A stretch of 64,000 bases of DNA from Gnetum montanum (taxonomy: Eukaryota > Streptophyta > Gnetopsida > Gnetales > Gnetaceae): assembly GCA_015680685.1 (NCBI GenBank), contig MNCI01035206.1, positions 164,496-228,495 on the forward strand. Direction: 5' to 3'. Below, piece after piece: positions 1 to 11,290 of the stretch. Position numbers and translations under genes: made by a program. The first letter of the stretch is position 1; the number at the start of each line of letters is the position of its first letter. The notes beneath the pieces are model-generated. The model searched no databases. It was not told the DNA's origin and saw only the letters and a program-made list of their open reading frames with translations.

Positions 1-700
1 TCTAAGGGGTGTGCTTTGAATCCTCACTTTTGTTTTTTTCTTTCTTTGTTTTTTTTTTCTTTTTTCCTTTTTTTTATGCGTGGGGACCACACCATGCAAA
101 GACTTCTTATTTTTATTGTCTCAGCTTCCGATTATTGGGTAACATCGGAACGGCAAGAGAACCCAAGAAGAAAACATCCAAGCACCCAAGTGAATGACCA
201 ACACAAAAATGTCAAGTTCCCTTGAAGTCACACCCTCTGCAATCCTTGAGTCCTTCCTTAGTTTGAGAAATGCCCAGGCACCTGTTCATTGAAGTTCTTA
301 TTAGGAAGGGAACTGTACATTTCCAAGCCAAGGGAAATCATAGACTTGATGGATGGATGGATGAAGTGATCTCATTGCCTGCCATATCAAAAGAACACAC
401 CTTAGTATCAACAATGTAACTTAAAGGTAAAAACCAAACATGAGCAATCAATGAAAAATTAGTTCATCCCATCGGCCCGAACACTTATTGGGTGGCGAAC
501 CTACATGATGGGTGACACACACACACACACAAAATGGAAAAAGTATAACGAAGGTGTAAAACAAAAACATTAAAAGTTAAAAGAAAGTTGTAAAACAAAA
601 ACGTGTAAAACAAAAACGTTGTAAAACAAAAACGTGTAAAACAAAAACTGAAAAAGAACTGAGGGCCCCATATGGTTAGCATAGGTGGCCATCTCCCCCA
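1..700 (-). other. 3' non-coding region of element A
   Basis: No supported gene. This region matches the non-coding stretch of element B at 13870-14640. It contains a T-rich tract (30-75), a GATG microsatellite near 350-364, an AC microsatellite near 517-533, and a degenerate tandem repeat of a unit like GTAAAACAAAAACGT at about 545-655. The same AC tract and A-rich repeat occur in B, so these belong to the family and are not locus-specific microsatellites. Confidence 0.6.
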
Positions 701-713
701 TGACTGAGTTGTN

Positions 714-961
714 AGGTTCCAGGCGTGATACATCTTCTGCGAAATTAAGTTGACTCCGGAACCTGAGTTAAGAAGAGCTCGATGTGGTGCATTCCCAGTG
801 ATCTGCAAATAAATAAAGGGACTCCCAGGATCCATTAGTTTCTTGGGAAGGTGGCCTACCTTGATCCAGTCAGTTACGGTATGTGTTAACATAACCATAT
901 GCGTTACACTCCCTTGGACTGAAGGGTGCTCCGAAGCATTAGTAGTTAGAGGCCTATACAT
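714..961 (-). pseudogene. Element A protease remnant
   Basis: This is the continuation of element A Gag into the retropepsin-type aspartic protease, displaced into another frame from the gag part. The block reading ALLNSGSGVNLIS matches ALLDSGSGVNLIS of element B, so the catalytic Asp of the D-S-G motif is Asn here. That should abolish activity if the reading is right. The frame is cut soon after the motif at the N at 713, where 603 bp present in B (14650-15252) are missing; the flap and the GRAWL motif lie in the lost part. Clearly a pseudogene. Confidence 0.8.
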
Positions 962-965
962 GGCC

Positions 966-3422
966 TCAACCGCTTGTTGTTGCGAGAGTCTGTCTGGGTT
1001 CTTCGTTCTGAAAAAAGGTCTCTTTTTTTGTACAGTTATCGCTAGAACTAGTACCCGGTTGGATATTTACACTTTGAATATTTACAGCTCTCGCGGCGTG
1101 ACATTGCTGCGGTTGGGTAGGTAATTGCCCTTGCATTGTTGGAGCAGGAGGTGTTATGGGAACTACTTGAGGAAGAGGTGCGGGTGGAGTTAGAGGATGG
1201 GTGGAATGTGAGATATCTCCCGGAGGAGAAGGAGTCCTTCTGAAGTACTCTCGAGCATGGTAGGAACGGTTGGGGGTTGTGTGACCCATAGAGTCACCTT
1301 GAAAAACTGGCTGCTGCACATAATATTCATAAGGATCAGGCTGCTGGTAAGGGTACTGATGTGTTGGCGGTGGCATCCCCCATGACTGTGGGTATTGCCA
1401 CTGCTGGTGTTGTCCAATGGGCTGTGGAGGCGTTCCACTTGGATAATACATCAAGGGTTGGTGGAACTGCCTTGGGTTACCTTGTGGATAAGGTAACCTT
1501 CGGGGTGTTTGCCGTTGATTAAGTCTTGGATTTAATGCATACACCCCAGACTCCTGCAGATGTGAGATAATTGGACAACATCCCTTAGGATGGTCATAGT
1601 AGCAGACCTCACATCCACCATCATTGTCTGAATCAGAATTTTCAGCCTCATCGGAGTTAGAGATTTTTCCCTTACCCTTGTTATGTGCAGGGTTAAAGTT
1701 TCTCCGCATGTTTTTGCCTTTATCACTACTTTGCTCATCCTTAGACTCCTCTACAATTTTCAAAACTGTTTCTATTCGTGAGTCTAAGGAATCCCACATT
1801 TGGTCTACCTTAGCCGATACCTCCGTTGTTAACTTTTGGATCGGCACGGTTTTCCTGTTCACCAACTCTTCGAGTGGTGACTCATCCTCCTCATCACAGA
1901 ATTTCACTCCCTTCTTGCGAAGGGAGGGATCGCGGTTGTATTCCTCCGCACTTTCTCTTTTACGTAGCTCACCCTCTTCTTGCGCTACTTGTTCCAACAA
2001 AACTTCAACTTCATGGGCTCTTAATTGGGAGAGTCTCCCTTGGGCGTAAGTCCCAAGAGTTCTTCTCGTTTCATTTCGTAGCCCATCCACGAGGTGGCGA
2101 AGTTGATCCCGTTTAGCGTACCCATGGCCCGGGCAACGATGTAGCAATGTGTAGTAACGGGCCATGGCAGCATCCAAGGATTCATAAGCTCCTTGTTTCC
2201 AGCCTTGGATCTGCTTACGCAAGTTGGACACTCTGGAGTACGTTTGATATTTGTTGTTGAACAATTCAAGCATCGTACTCCACCTCCTGATGGTTTCCGG
2301 TTCTAAGGACCGGTACCAGCTTTCTGCTTCTTTAGTGAGTGTCCTTGGGAACAACTTGAGTTTCTGCCACTCATTGTCTATGTTCTGCAAGGCACAGGCA
2401 TCGTGGAATGCCTGTAAATGATGTTGAGGATCAGCGTTGTATCCCCCTTCAAAACGTGGGATATTATTTATATCCAAACGCTTGATCCTACTGTCTTTCA
2501 AATGCCTTGTGGGAATCCTAACTGCCTCTCTAATGTCAAGCATACTTCGGGTTGCGAATAGGGGTTCGTCATGATCATCTCTTTCATGACGTCTGTGATG
2601 TCTACGTTGTGGTTCCCTATTCTCCCTACGTCCTTGCCCTTGTCCTAACTCCTCTCGACCTTCTTGTCGAGGCATTTCATCTCTTTTACCTTTACTCTCC
2701 GCGTTATGCTCATGGTGGCTGCGCCCAGATGTGGAAGGAGAGGGTGAATGATGTGATGAAGGGGAAGAAGAAGGGGATCCATCACCATGGTGATGTTTCT
2801 TGCCTTCTCTTCGGCTGCTTCGGCCCCGATCGTTGTGACGATCAACGAGTCCGTCATTAGTGCGAGTGATTGTTCCTGCCGTGAACAGCTGGTGCTCACG
2901 GGGATCAGAGCCTGGAATATGTATCGTTGATCTAAGGCCCTGATGCCTAACCTCTTCACTAGAGTGAGGAGGAGGAACATCATTTTCTAAGAAACCCATC
3001 GTGAGGGGTTCCTCTTCTCCTATTTCACTAATGACGTGGGGAACCTTGCCCTTCAATAGTGAATGTTGGCTCTTCTGCCTTTCGTCCCGAATACGTTGGG
3101 CATTTGTGGGATGATAATCCCTTGTGTCATGGTCATCCAAAACGTATTCTGCGAACAGCTCATGCATGCCAATCTGTACCAAGGCACGGAAAAGCATGTT
3201 GGGAGCAGAGCGATCTGGGGGTAACACGATGTTACCTTGCATGTCTCTCCACCGCAGTTGCTCATCTTGATGGAAAACAAAGGTAAAATCCGGCACATAC
3301 TCATCGGGATGAGTATATGTGACTTTGGATTGTTGAGGACATGGTTGATTTCGGTTATGCGTATGATCCTGACTTTCTCCTGTATTGTCCTTAGGTGAGT
3401 TGATTGCATGAGAAGAAGCCAT
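966..3422 (-). pseudogene. gag: Element A Gag, frameshifted before the protease
   Basis: This open frame of about 818 residues is nearly identical to the Gag of element B. I start it at the Met of MASSH (3422), as in B, and not at the further upstream Met. In order it has a conserved N-terminal module, a Ser/His/Arg/Glu-rich low-complexity stretch, the retrotransposon gag domain (the W-Y-R-S-L stretch preceded by LKLFPRTLTKEAES), a short Cys/His knuckle of form CX2CX3HX4C, and a Pro/Gln/Tyr-rich tail. The frame is lost just after residues TKK: a T run near 1022-1030 has one base more than the same run in B, so the protease is out of frame. It could still make Gag alone. Confidence 0.85.
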
Positions 3423-3548
3423 TTCCAATGGTGTGCTAATTTTCACTGTTATTTATGTTCTGAATTAACTGATTAACCCTAAGGTTTGTTTTAAGCTCAC
3501 AACGATGTGAGTGATATCCCTTATGTCTAATTGGCGTAAAAACACTTA

Positions 3549-3567
3549 GTCCCCGGCAACGGCGCCA
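3549..3567 (-). promoter_or_regulatory. Primer binding site, tRNA-Asp type (element A)
   Basis: On the minus strand this reads TGGCGCCGTTGCCGGGGAC, one base inside the end of the LTR at 3569. It is the classic plant gypsy primer site complementary to the 3' end of tRNA-Asp, used by Athila-like elements. It fixes the 5' end and the minus orientation of element A. Confidence 0.9.
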
Positions 3568-3568
3568 A

Positions 3569-3884
3569 TGATGAGTGGCGAGGTACCCCTACACTCAACC
3601 ATACGAATACGAGCATGCACGCGCGATCCGGTCGAACTCCGCAGACTAAATGCCTTAACACCACAAGAAACACTTGGGGTTAATCGTTCGTTGTCTTCCC
3701 AGGCTTGCTTGTAAGTGTCACGGTGTATGGTTAAGCAAGTTTGAGGTATGTGATTTTTTTGGTATTTTTCGGTTTATCTTCTATGCTATCAGAGGAAAGG
3801 GTTGAGAAACTAAGCTAACTCTAACTAATGTCCTAAGTCTAAATTAACTAGCATCAGCATCCGTTCCCACTTACCGGACACACC
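3569..3884 (-). repeat. Element A 5' LTR, truncated
   Basis: It begins on the plus strand with TGATGAG, the LTR terminus shared with element B, and matches B 11522-11836 closely. Homology stops abruptly at about 3884, so roughly two thirds of the LTR is missing, including the U3, palindromes and TATA box. The sequence to the right belongs to element C in the opposite orientation. Confidence 0.85.
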
Positions 3885-5310
3885 GTTTTCATTGCTCATT
3901 TATGTGTGTGTGTTTTTAATTTCCAATTGGTTGCTAATAAGTTGTCTTATCATCATCAGGTATGGCACGGATGGTTTTTGTTGCGATGGGTCACGTGAAA
4001 TGGTCCACCTAGTTTATCTCGCTCTCATCCTTGCATTGTTGTTCTTGGACTTTACGTCTATTTTCATCTCATAAAATCGACAGTGAGTCCACGTCATCCA
4101 CCCATTCATCCACTCCATGGTTTTCCTTCCTTTGGAAACATGCAACCCCTTCACTTACAAACATTTTAATTAATGTGTGACTTGTGTAGTTCTCAGACTT
4201 GGGGATGATCCAATGGTTTGAATCGGGTGTGAATTCAAGGGGAAAGCAACATTAATCATCCTCTTCTATCCCTTGGGTTGTAGGTGTGTTCTTACAAATT
4301 TCTTACCACTCCACATTCTTCTCTACAAGGAAGCTTCTGGGAAATTCGACCTTCCATAGTGTGGTCCTCATCGCAAAATAAAAAATAAAAACATGAGGAT
4401 TCAAAGCACACCCCTTGTTTGAATGCATGCGACCAAGCATGGGTCTTTGCATGGCGTGGTTCCCATGAAATAATAAGAAAAATAAAAATAAAAACCTAAC
4501 TATGTGGGAATTCAAAGCACACCCCTTAGATGGCCTTTCATGAGTCACGAAAACTTGTTATGGGACTCACTCCATCCCCTCTAACTTAGTCCCATTTCAC
4601 TTCCTTCCTCTCACGCCTGTTGGAGTGGTAGTTCTTTGTGGATGGATGAGGCTTTGCATGTTGCTAAGATGTCATTGTATGTGGTTGGTTTTGGGTCTGA
4701 ACTCAGGAAAGGTCCTACCATGTCACTTAACCACAACTTCACATGGGGTTTCATGTGATCGATGATAGGAAATTCCAATTCTCTGGCCTCTCTCTTCACC
4801 CATTTCTCTTCATAACTCACCTCACTACCCATCTTATGTTTTGAAAGTTTGTCATGATTTCCATGGACTTCTCATGCCTTGGCAGGTTCTCATGGATGGG
4901 AGTATTAACTTGTGATCACCATTTCTTGGCCCCGGGATCCACGGACTCCGATGTTAAGGATATGCAAGGGCTACTGAGGCTACCGCCTACTATGGGGAGG
5001 ACCCACTTGCATATTCCTGGTTCTGTTTGTTAGCCTCCCATCCTTTTGATTTTGTTGGTTGATTATTTTCATGATACCCATCACTCGACTTCTTCTCTGC
5101 AGAGTTCTTTTTCACCACACCCTCCTACTTTTTGACTCTTCTTTGTGCCCCACTTACCTTCCTCTTTCTCTTGGCCTAGTTCCTGGTCTCTCAAGCTCTT
5201 CAACCACCTCAATTTGGTGTTTTTTAATCAATTTTTCGGGCTTTCTTTTGTTAGGTCAACGTTGGTCAATAGGTGCGACCCTCTACGTTCGTCGAAGCAG
5301 CACAAAAACC

Positions 5311-5320
5311 TTATATATGC
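5311..5320 (+). promoter_or_regulatory. Internal TATA-like block of element C
   Basis: TTATATATGCCCCC occurs here, about 165 bp before the internal polypurine-like motif and about 410 bp before the accessory ATG. Element E has the matching order on the minus strand: TATA at 33419-33427, the motif at 33231-33247 and ATG at 32944. The shared order suggests an internal promoter for the accessory ORF. Function is inference. Confidence 0.4.
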
Positions 5321-5472
5321 CCCCATTGCACATAACATTTTTCTCATTCTACAAACAAATTAGGGGGATATTTTTCATTTTTTCTACCTCAACTCTTCTT
5401 CCAAGCACTTTCGTTGTCTACCACATGTCCTCATCTACCTATCCTTCTCCTCTTGAGCAACCGGAGGTATGC

Positions 5473-5491
5473 TCTCAGTCATGGGGGGGTG
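5473..5491 (+). promoter_or_regulatory. Internal polypurine-tract-like motif (element C)
   Basis: The sequence CTCAGTCATGGGGGGGTGA resembles the true 3' polypurine tract of these elements (TTAGTCATGGGGGTA in B). It lies between the internal TATA block and the accessory ORF, as in E and B. Whether it primes plus-strand synthesis is unknown. Confidence 0.5.
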
Positions 5492-5725
5492 AGGCCTACT
5501 AAAAATTAATTAAGACTTTGCACCTCTTACTGGAAGAAATGAAAACAATAGTTTAAACTCCAACTTATCCTTTATTGTTTTTGGTTCTAACTCATCAATT
5601 AATACTCTGGCAGATTTAATGGGATGCATGTGCTAGCACCATAACTTAGTCAAACTTAGAAGGTTTATGCGGGCCATTTTGAGTAGCTTGTGCATAATCT
5701 AATTAGTGGTTATGGTTGATTTCAG

Positions 5726-8512
5726 ATGGCATAAAAACCAAGACATCCAAGGGGAGAAGGACCATCACAACCTAGGGACAAGCATCCAAGAACGGGAAGG
5801 GGACAAGGTGTGCAGCACCCAGAGCACGTGGAGGGCTCTCATGCAACTAGCCCTCTCCGTGAAGGACCTAATGTGGAATTGGCCACGGCTTGACCCAGGC
5901 ATGTCTTGATGCTATCAAGCCATGGGAAGTGCAACGAATGGCCCTGCAAGAGTTAAACTTTGGACCATTTCTTGAGAATGCACTAGAAGATGTGAAGCTT
6001 CAATTGCAAAATTCTCCTATGTGGCCAATTATCACATCCAGTGGTGAATGGTACTTAGGAGAGACTTATCTCTTCTAGAAAAATCGACAATTGGGGTCCA
6101 GAGTAAGAATCAAGAACATCTATGTCTCTTACTCTACAGAAGAAATCATGCAAGCTTTGGGGTTGTCAGAGACCAGAGCTAATGTGGCGAAGATCCTGAA
6201 GTAAGCAGATCCTGAGGTAAAAGGGGAGTGGATCAAGTGTTGCTATGGGGTGGATTGCAAAGAGTTCAGCACTCTAACCACCATAGAGAGAGTGTATTTA
6301 AAAATTGTGTCGTACCACATGAACCCAACAGTGAGACCCAGCAAAATCACTGCCTTCTTCACTCGTGCATGTGCTACCTTAAGTGGAAAATTCCCAATGA
6401 GCCTTCCACAATTGTTATTCTTGGAAATTGAAAAAAGGTTCGCTAAAAACAAACATGGAAGTTGGGATCTCCCTTTTCCCTGCCTAATCAAAAAGTTATG
6501 CAAATGAGCAGGGATAACACGGTATGCTAATGATACACTCTGGCATGCCCCGATTGCCTCATGGCAGGAAATGATGAAAGAAAGAACTCCAGCCACCATA
6601 CAAACTAAGGAGGAGTAGCAACCACCTCTATCGCCTGCACAAACAACAAGGTTGGGTTCGCAAACCATCACAGAACATATACGCGAAATCTAACAATCGC
6701 TCTTGAGCCAACAAAAGCAATTTGGAAGGATTGGTGGAGGAGAAGACCCTTTGGTCTATCACCCTGCAATGAGCCATCTGGAGTAAGTGGCTCAATTAGT
6801 AAGTCTGCTAGAAAGAGTAGGGCCAATGTTCTCTGTCGCTCGAACACAAGTGCCCCCAAGAACTGATCCTAGTGTCCAAGAAGTAATGATATCCACCTAA
6901 TAGTTATTTCCTAAAATTTCAAGAAATGCCGCTACTTTCTCAGTATGCTTGGAAGATGGTTAGGGGGCGAAAGTCCTGGTGATGCAGCACCAAAGATAAG
7001 AGATTGTTGCCGAAGTGGTTGCTGACATGATTGCTACGGCCCTCAACACACCAGCAGCACCTGTACCATATGTACATGGACTCGAATATGTACAGGCATC
7101 CGTTGGAACTTCACGTAGCAGGATTGATGTAGCCCAACATGAAGAACTATTGGACTGACTAGTGGGAACTGGGCAACCACTTCCGGATGTCTTCAACCTT
7201 CTAGATAACATCACTGCAACCCAGTTGGAGTTGCTCTTGGCAAGGGGTAAGAGCCTCATCTTGGAAGGGCAACTTAAAATTGCTCAAGCCAATTGTCAAC
7301 GCTTGGCAACAGAAGTTGCCCAATTAAGGACCCAACTTACCAATCCAACTCTTCTTAACCATGAGCTCACTAGAGACGAAGATTTTCAACAGCTTTAGGT
7401 CAAACTTCATATAGTTTAGGATGAGCGAGAGTTGGCGATCCTTGATAAGTCCTTTGTAGACACTCATGCATATCATTTAAATAAGAACTTGACAGACGTT
7501 CACTAAGAGAATGTCAGGTTGACTACGGAAGTCCATCACCTACGCAATGTTGGTGCTGAAAATGAACACATGAAAAGCTTTATTCACCAATAGTAGGAAG
7601 AGCCAGCTAGGGTGAATGCTGATGTGAGGAGGTTGGTCACTAAAAATTGAAATCTGTCTATGGAGGAGGTTTGAACCTTGTGATAGAAATCAGCCATTGA
7701 AATCGCCGCTTGGAAGAATGAGGACCTTAAGTTTGAAAAAGTTAAGAATCATTATAGGGACCAAGTGGGATTACAAAAGGAAGTGAATGAGAAATAGATT
7801 CAAGTTATAAAGGCTAAGATGAACCAAGTGCTCCAACAGCTCCGAGAAGAAGGCAAGGTATGACAACCTATCTTTAATGGGTTGAATGCTTACAACCAGG
7901 CTAAAATCCACCTCAAGGAACTATAGATTGAATAAATGACAGAGTACATGGAACTGGCCAACCTTCGCTATGCAAACCTGGCTATGCTAACAGCTGGGAG
8001 ACCACAGTATAACCTCGAAAAGCAAGTGACCACCTTGTATTCTCTATATAAGGGTGAATTCAAAACACACAAAATGACAAAACAAAAATTGGAAATAACA
8101 AATGTAGAACTTGAGGTTCTCCGCACACATTTTGAAGGACAACATGCGGTTGCAAAGAACTTGGCCTGTCGAATGAATGACTACCAGTAGCTGCAAACAT
8201 CAATTCGAGCATTCAACATCGAACAAAAATAGTTCGCAACCTAGTATGTCAATCTAAAAGAACTCTTCCTTGTGCTTCCTTGCCCTTGGGAGGTTTCCAT
8301 CTCGACACATATTGGTGAAGCTGCCTGGATAGTGAACGATCCCAAAAGCAAGGAAGAAAAAATGAGGGCCCTCTTGGAGGCTTTTGGTTACCTTAGGAAG
8401 TTGCAATTGTTGCAAGGCAGCCATCATTTATGCCACCGCAGCCATGTGGGCTAGAGGCTAGTGAAGGTCCATCAGAACCACCCCCACCAGGGACAGTGTG
8501 ATCTTCTCTAGC
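5726..8512 (+). pseudogene. Accessory ORF of element C: plant transposon protein-like plus coiled coil
   Basis: This is a long decayed frame between the non-coding region and the 3' polypurine tract. The Met-Ala start (5726) matches E (32944) and F (57084). After an early frameshift, a single frame runs from about 5890 to 8450 with many stops but no further shift. The N-terminal part (about 5890-6520) has a W-x-Y-LGETY block followed by a stretch ending FPCLIKKLCK-stop-AG. It resembles the putative plant transposon protein domain (Pfam Transposase_32, from memory), where LCRRAG is usual. The part from about 7160 to 8200 is Leu/Glu/Gln/Lys-rich with heptad-like spacing, so a long coiled coil is likely. 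Most stops are TAG at Gln-like positions. Function unknown; not an RT, integrase or typical env. Confidence 0.65.
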
Positions 8513-8719
8513 AATTTTTGCATCTTTCAACACGGTAGAGAATTCAGGATCATTAAGGTGCTCAATTTTGTCTCTGAACACCACCATTTTGTAATTTGTC
8601 CTTCTCTATACACTCGGTCACTTGGCGCATTAGTAGAATTCATGTTGTGTCATGTGTGTTATAATAAAAGGTCCATACCTTCCAAATTATAGAGGAACTC
8701 GAGGACGAGTTTTTACTTA

Positions 8720-8731
8720 GTTGTGGGGGTA
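8720..8731 (+). promoter_or_regulatory. 3' polypurine tract of element C
   Basis: GTTGTGGGGGTA lies immediately before the LTR start TGATGAAG. Upstream is the block GAGGACGAGTTTTTACTTA, also found before the 3' LTR of B, E and F. It defines the plus orientation of element C. Confidence 0.8.
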
Positions 8732-9566
8732 TGATGAAGCACTAAATAGTTGATGCATTGACATGGCCTCGTTGACGCATCCCTCCATGCATCGACGTGG
8801 CCTCGTTTACATGGAGCCTGTTTTAGCCTATAAATAAGTGGGCTCCCGCCACACTTAGTTATCTTTTTGGCAGTCGTAGCAAAGCTCTTGTAATTTGTTT
8901 TCATGAGAGTTAGAATATTTTCCAAGTGATCATAGATTTGAGCGCTAATGTACCTGAGCCCATTGGCGTGAATGGTAATAAAGATGAGCTTTTCAAGCAT
9001 TCCTTGCAGCAATTGGACTTAGTCATTTTATGCATTTAATAGTTTAATATTTCTATGCTTTAATAATTCCTTAAGTTTTCATTGTTATTATTTTAATATT
9101 ATTGCTCTTTTATAGTTCGTAGAAACCATAAGTACGACCATCTCGAACGTAAACCCAACACTTGGCAACCCAGCGGTGCTTAACGTCTAGTAACCCAGTA
9201 GTGGTTAGGGAATGCTCAGGATGTGCATGGAAGATGGGATTGAATACTTATGCTATGAAGAGTTAAGATATAGATTAGGATAATTATAGATTATGTAATA
9301 TTCCATTCCTTACTTTCCATTCCAAGAATTAGATGCTAGAAGACAAAGTGAAAAAGCCATAAAAATCATTTGCCTCAATCTCACTTAACCATTGCAATCA
9401 GAACATCACAAGTGAGGTTGGGAAGATAATAACCTTTCTAACGCAAGGTTTTGCGGGTTAGGGTCTGGTTTATGCAAAGTGCTTACAGTCTACGAAATTC
9501 AATCAAGTCATGTGTGAATGCCTGTGATTTGCATGGTTGGGCGTAGGGGTACCTAGTTTCTTATCA
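8732..9566 (+). repeat. Element C 3' LTR
   Basis: 835 bp, from TGATGAAGC to TTATCA. The U3 holds two direct copies of a GCATxGACxTGGCCTCGTT-like motif (about 8756-8812), then a TATA box TATAAATA at 8829-8836. The second half carries modules shared with all gypsy LTRs here, including the paired AACCCAG-AGTG-type boxes near 9167-9200 and the end block GTAGGGGTACCT. The related LTRs of F end CTCATCA, so the final TTATCA is probably a decayed form. Confidence 0.8.
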
Positions 9567-9749
9567 GAAGGTCTTGAAATTTTAATAATGGCACTTAGTT
9601 TGATGTAGTAAGAAATATGTGAAGTGTTGCAAGAAAAGATGAAATCCATGAGTTGATTCCTACAACTACTAAATATGTGAGGTAGTAAAGTTCACTTAAT
9701 GCTTCCTTTATTCTTCTTGGAGAGGGAATATATTAAGGAATATGATAAG

Positions 9750-11290
9750 GTTGATTTTGGTTTTTTGATTGTGTTGTTGCCCTTGATCATGATGTTATGT
9801 AGGTAAAAATTCTTATAGATATGCTAGGCTTAGTGGTTTAATTTCTCAATGTGTTCAAAGGGGAATTGGATGGATTGCCACCAATTAAGAATGTTTAGTG
9901 CCAAATTAACTTCATCCTTGATGCTACCATTTCAAATGAGAGGGCATACCATATGACACCAAATTAGAGGATTAAATTACAAAGGAAAGTAGAAGAGTTA
10001 CTTGAAAATGAATATTGTGAGGGAATCAATCCATTCTTGTATAGTTCCAGTAATGCTTATGCTAAATAAGGATAGTGATAAATGGAGGATGTGCATTGAT
10101 TCAAGGACTGTAAATAGGATAATAGTGAGGTACATGTTTCTTATTCCAATGATGGATGATATCCTTAATGTTTTGACAAATATAGAGATTTTTAGTAAAA
10201 TTGATTTGAAAAGTTGGTATCATCAAATTTAGATTAGCCATAGTGATGAATAAAAAATCACTTTTGAGATAAGAAACAAACTTTTTGATTGGTTGGTGAT
10301 GCCATTTGGGCTCACAAACACTCTTGCCACATTCATGAGGTTGATACATGATGTTCTCAAGGCTTTGATTGGTAAGTATTGTATTATACTCTTTGATGAT
10401 ATTTTGGTATATAGTTTCAATGAAGAGGAACACTTTGAGCATTTGAGAACTGTATGTCTTAAATTAGAGGAGGCACATTTGATTATCAACATGAAGAAGA
10501 ATCATTTCTTCAAAAGGAAGATCATATACATAGAATGTGTGATGTGATTTCTAAAAATCAAATTCTAATGGAAGCTACCATTATGAAGGCTATTAGAGAT
10601 TGGCCAAATCCTAGAAATATTGGGGAGGTAGGATTATTTCATGGTATAGCATGTTTTTATAGAAGGTTCATAAAACATTTCAATGGTATTTCATGAACTA
10701 TATTTACTTTTCTTTAGAAGAATCAAGATTCTAGATGAGGTGATGAAACTTAAAGGAGATTTGAGTTATTGAAGATAAAAATAAGAAGTGAACTAGTGCT
10801 TGTAATATCAAATTTCTAGAAGTTTTTTTAGGTAAATATGGATGTAAGTAGAATTTCCATTGGAGAGATACTTTTACAAGAAGGAAGACCTATTACTTTC
10901 TTTTCAGAGAAGCTGAGTAAGTCAAGGTAGAAATAGATCATATATGAGAAGGAATTGTATGCTATTTTGCAAGAAATGAAGCATTGGAGGCATTATTTAT
11001 TGTCCAAAGAGTTCAATTTGATGAATGATTACAAAGCACTTTAATTTCTTAATTCGTAAAATAAGTTGAGTGCCAAACACATAAAAAATGTAATGTAATT
11101 GCAAGAGTTCTATCTTATGCTTAAGCATAAGAGTGAAAAAGCTAATGTGGTGGCTAATGCTTTGTCTATGTTAAGGTTTGGTTTACGTCTCATGCATAAC
11201 TCTACAATACTAGGATCATTATCTATGAGAATAGTTAACAATAGATCTACTAATTTAACAATTTTTTTAAAAATATACTCATCATTCTTC
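9750..11290 (+). pseudogene. pol: Gypsy (chromovirus-like) pol remnant: RT and RNase H
   Basis: This plus-strand frame is broken by stops and shifts. In order it shows an RT lead-in like GLPPIKNV-...-LQRKVEELLE (about 9880-10010), KWRMCIDSRTVN (about 10081-10120), FSKIDLKSWYHQI (about 10190-10232), VMPFGLTN-ATF (about 10295-10340) and the catalytic box LFDDILVYS (usual Y/F-x-D-D). RNase H-like EGRPITFFSEKLS (about 10880-10918), YEKELYAIL and KHWRHYLL follow, ending in LKHKSEKANVVANALS (about 11120-11170). No protease, integrase, chromodomain or LTR is seen. It predates element B, which inserted 5' of 11522 in the same AT-rich host stretch. Confidence 0.85.

Larger units (their letters stand above)
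1..3884 (-). mobile_element. Element A: truncated gypsy (Athila-like) LTR element
   Basis: This is a minus-strand Ty3/gypsy remnant. From right to left it has a partial 5' LTR (3569-3884), a tRNA-Asp primer site (3549-3567), a Gag-protease region (about 3422-700) and a non-coding 3' region running off the left edge. It is closely similar to element B along its length, for example 1-700 against 13870-14649. Relative to B it has a frameshift, a mutated protease active site and a 603-bp deletion at the single N (713). Its LTR stops matching B after 316 bp, where element C begins. No RT, RNase H or integrase is visible. Confidence 0.85.
3885..5725 (+). other. Element C non-coding region
   Basis: No gene supported. 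The part around 4080-4110 is like F 56010-56035 (both carry a GACAGTGAG stretch followed by CATC/ACC-rich sequence). The blocks near 4395-4415 and 4508-4530 contain the reverse complement of the GGGGTGTGCTTTGAAT block of A and B. The block at 4930-5010 is the reverse complement of B 13370-13460. Open frames across 5059-5502 are low-complexity and have no family resemblance, so I treat them as chance. Confidence 0.6.
3885..9566 (+). mobile_element. Element C: 3' part of a plus-strand gypsy element
   Basis: From left to right it has a non-coding region related to the 3' non-coding parts of A, B, E and F, a TATA-containing block (about 5310), a polypurine-like motif (5473-5491), a decayed accessory ORF (5726-8512), a polypurine tract (8720-8731) and a 3' LTR (8732-9566). 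The 5' LTR, primer site and gag are absent. Its left end is the junction with the truncated LTR of element A. The base after the LTR begins GAAGG; the matching target duplication cannot be tested because the 5' end is lost. Confidence 0.8.

Noticed and set aside
545-655. Regular A-rich repeats that recall a CRISPR array
   Set aside because: Units are low-complexity, irregular, lack distinct spacers, recur in element B, and the DNA is plant nuclear.
1624-2860. Plus-strand open frames opposite element A gag (also 16159-17395 opposite B)
   Set aside because: They mirror the minus-strand gag in both copies, have no family resemblance and are explained by its codon composition.
5059-5502. 147-codon plus-strand frame, hydrophobic and Ser-rich
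   Set aside because: Lies in the T-rich non-coding region of element C that is not open in its relatives.
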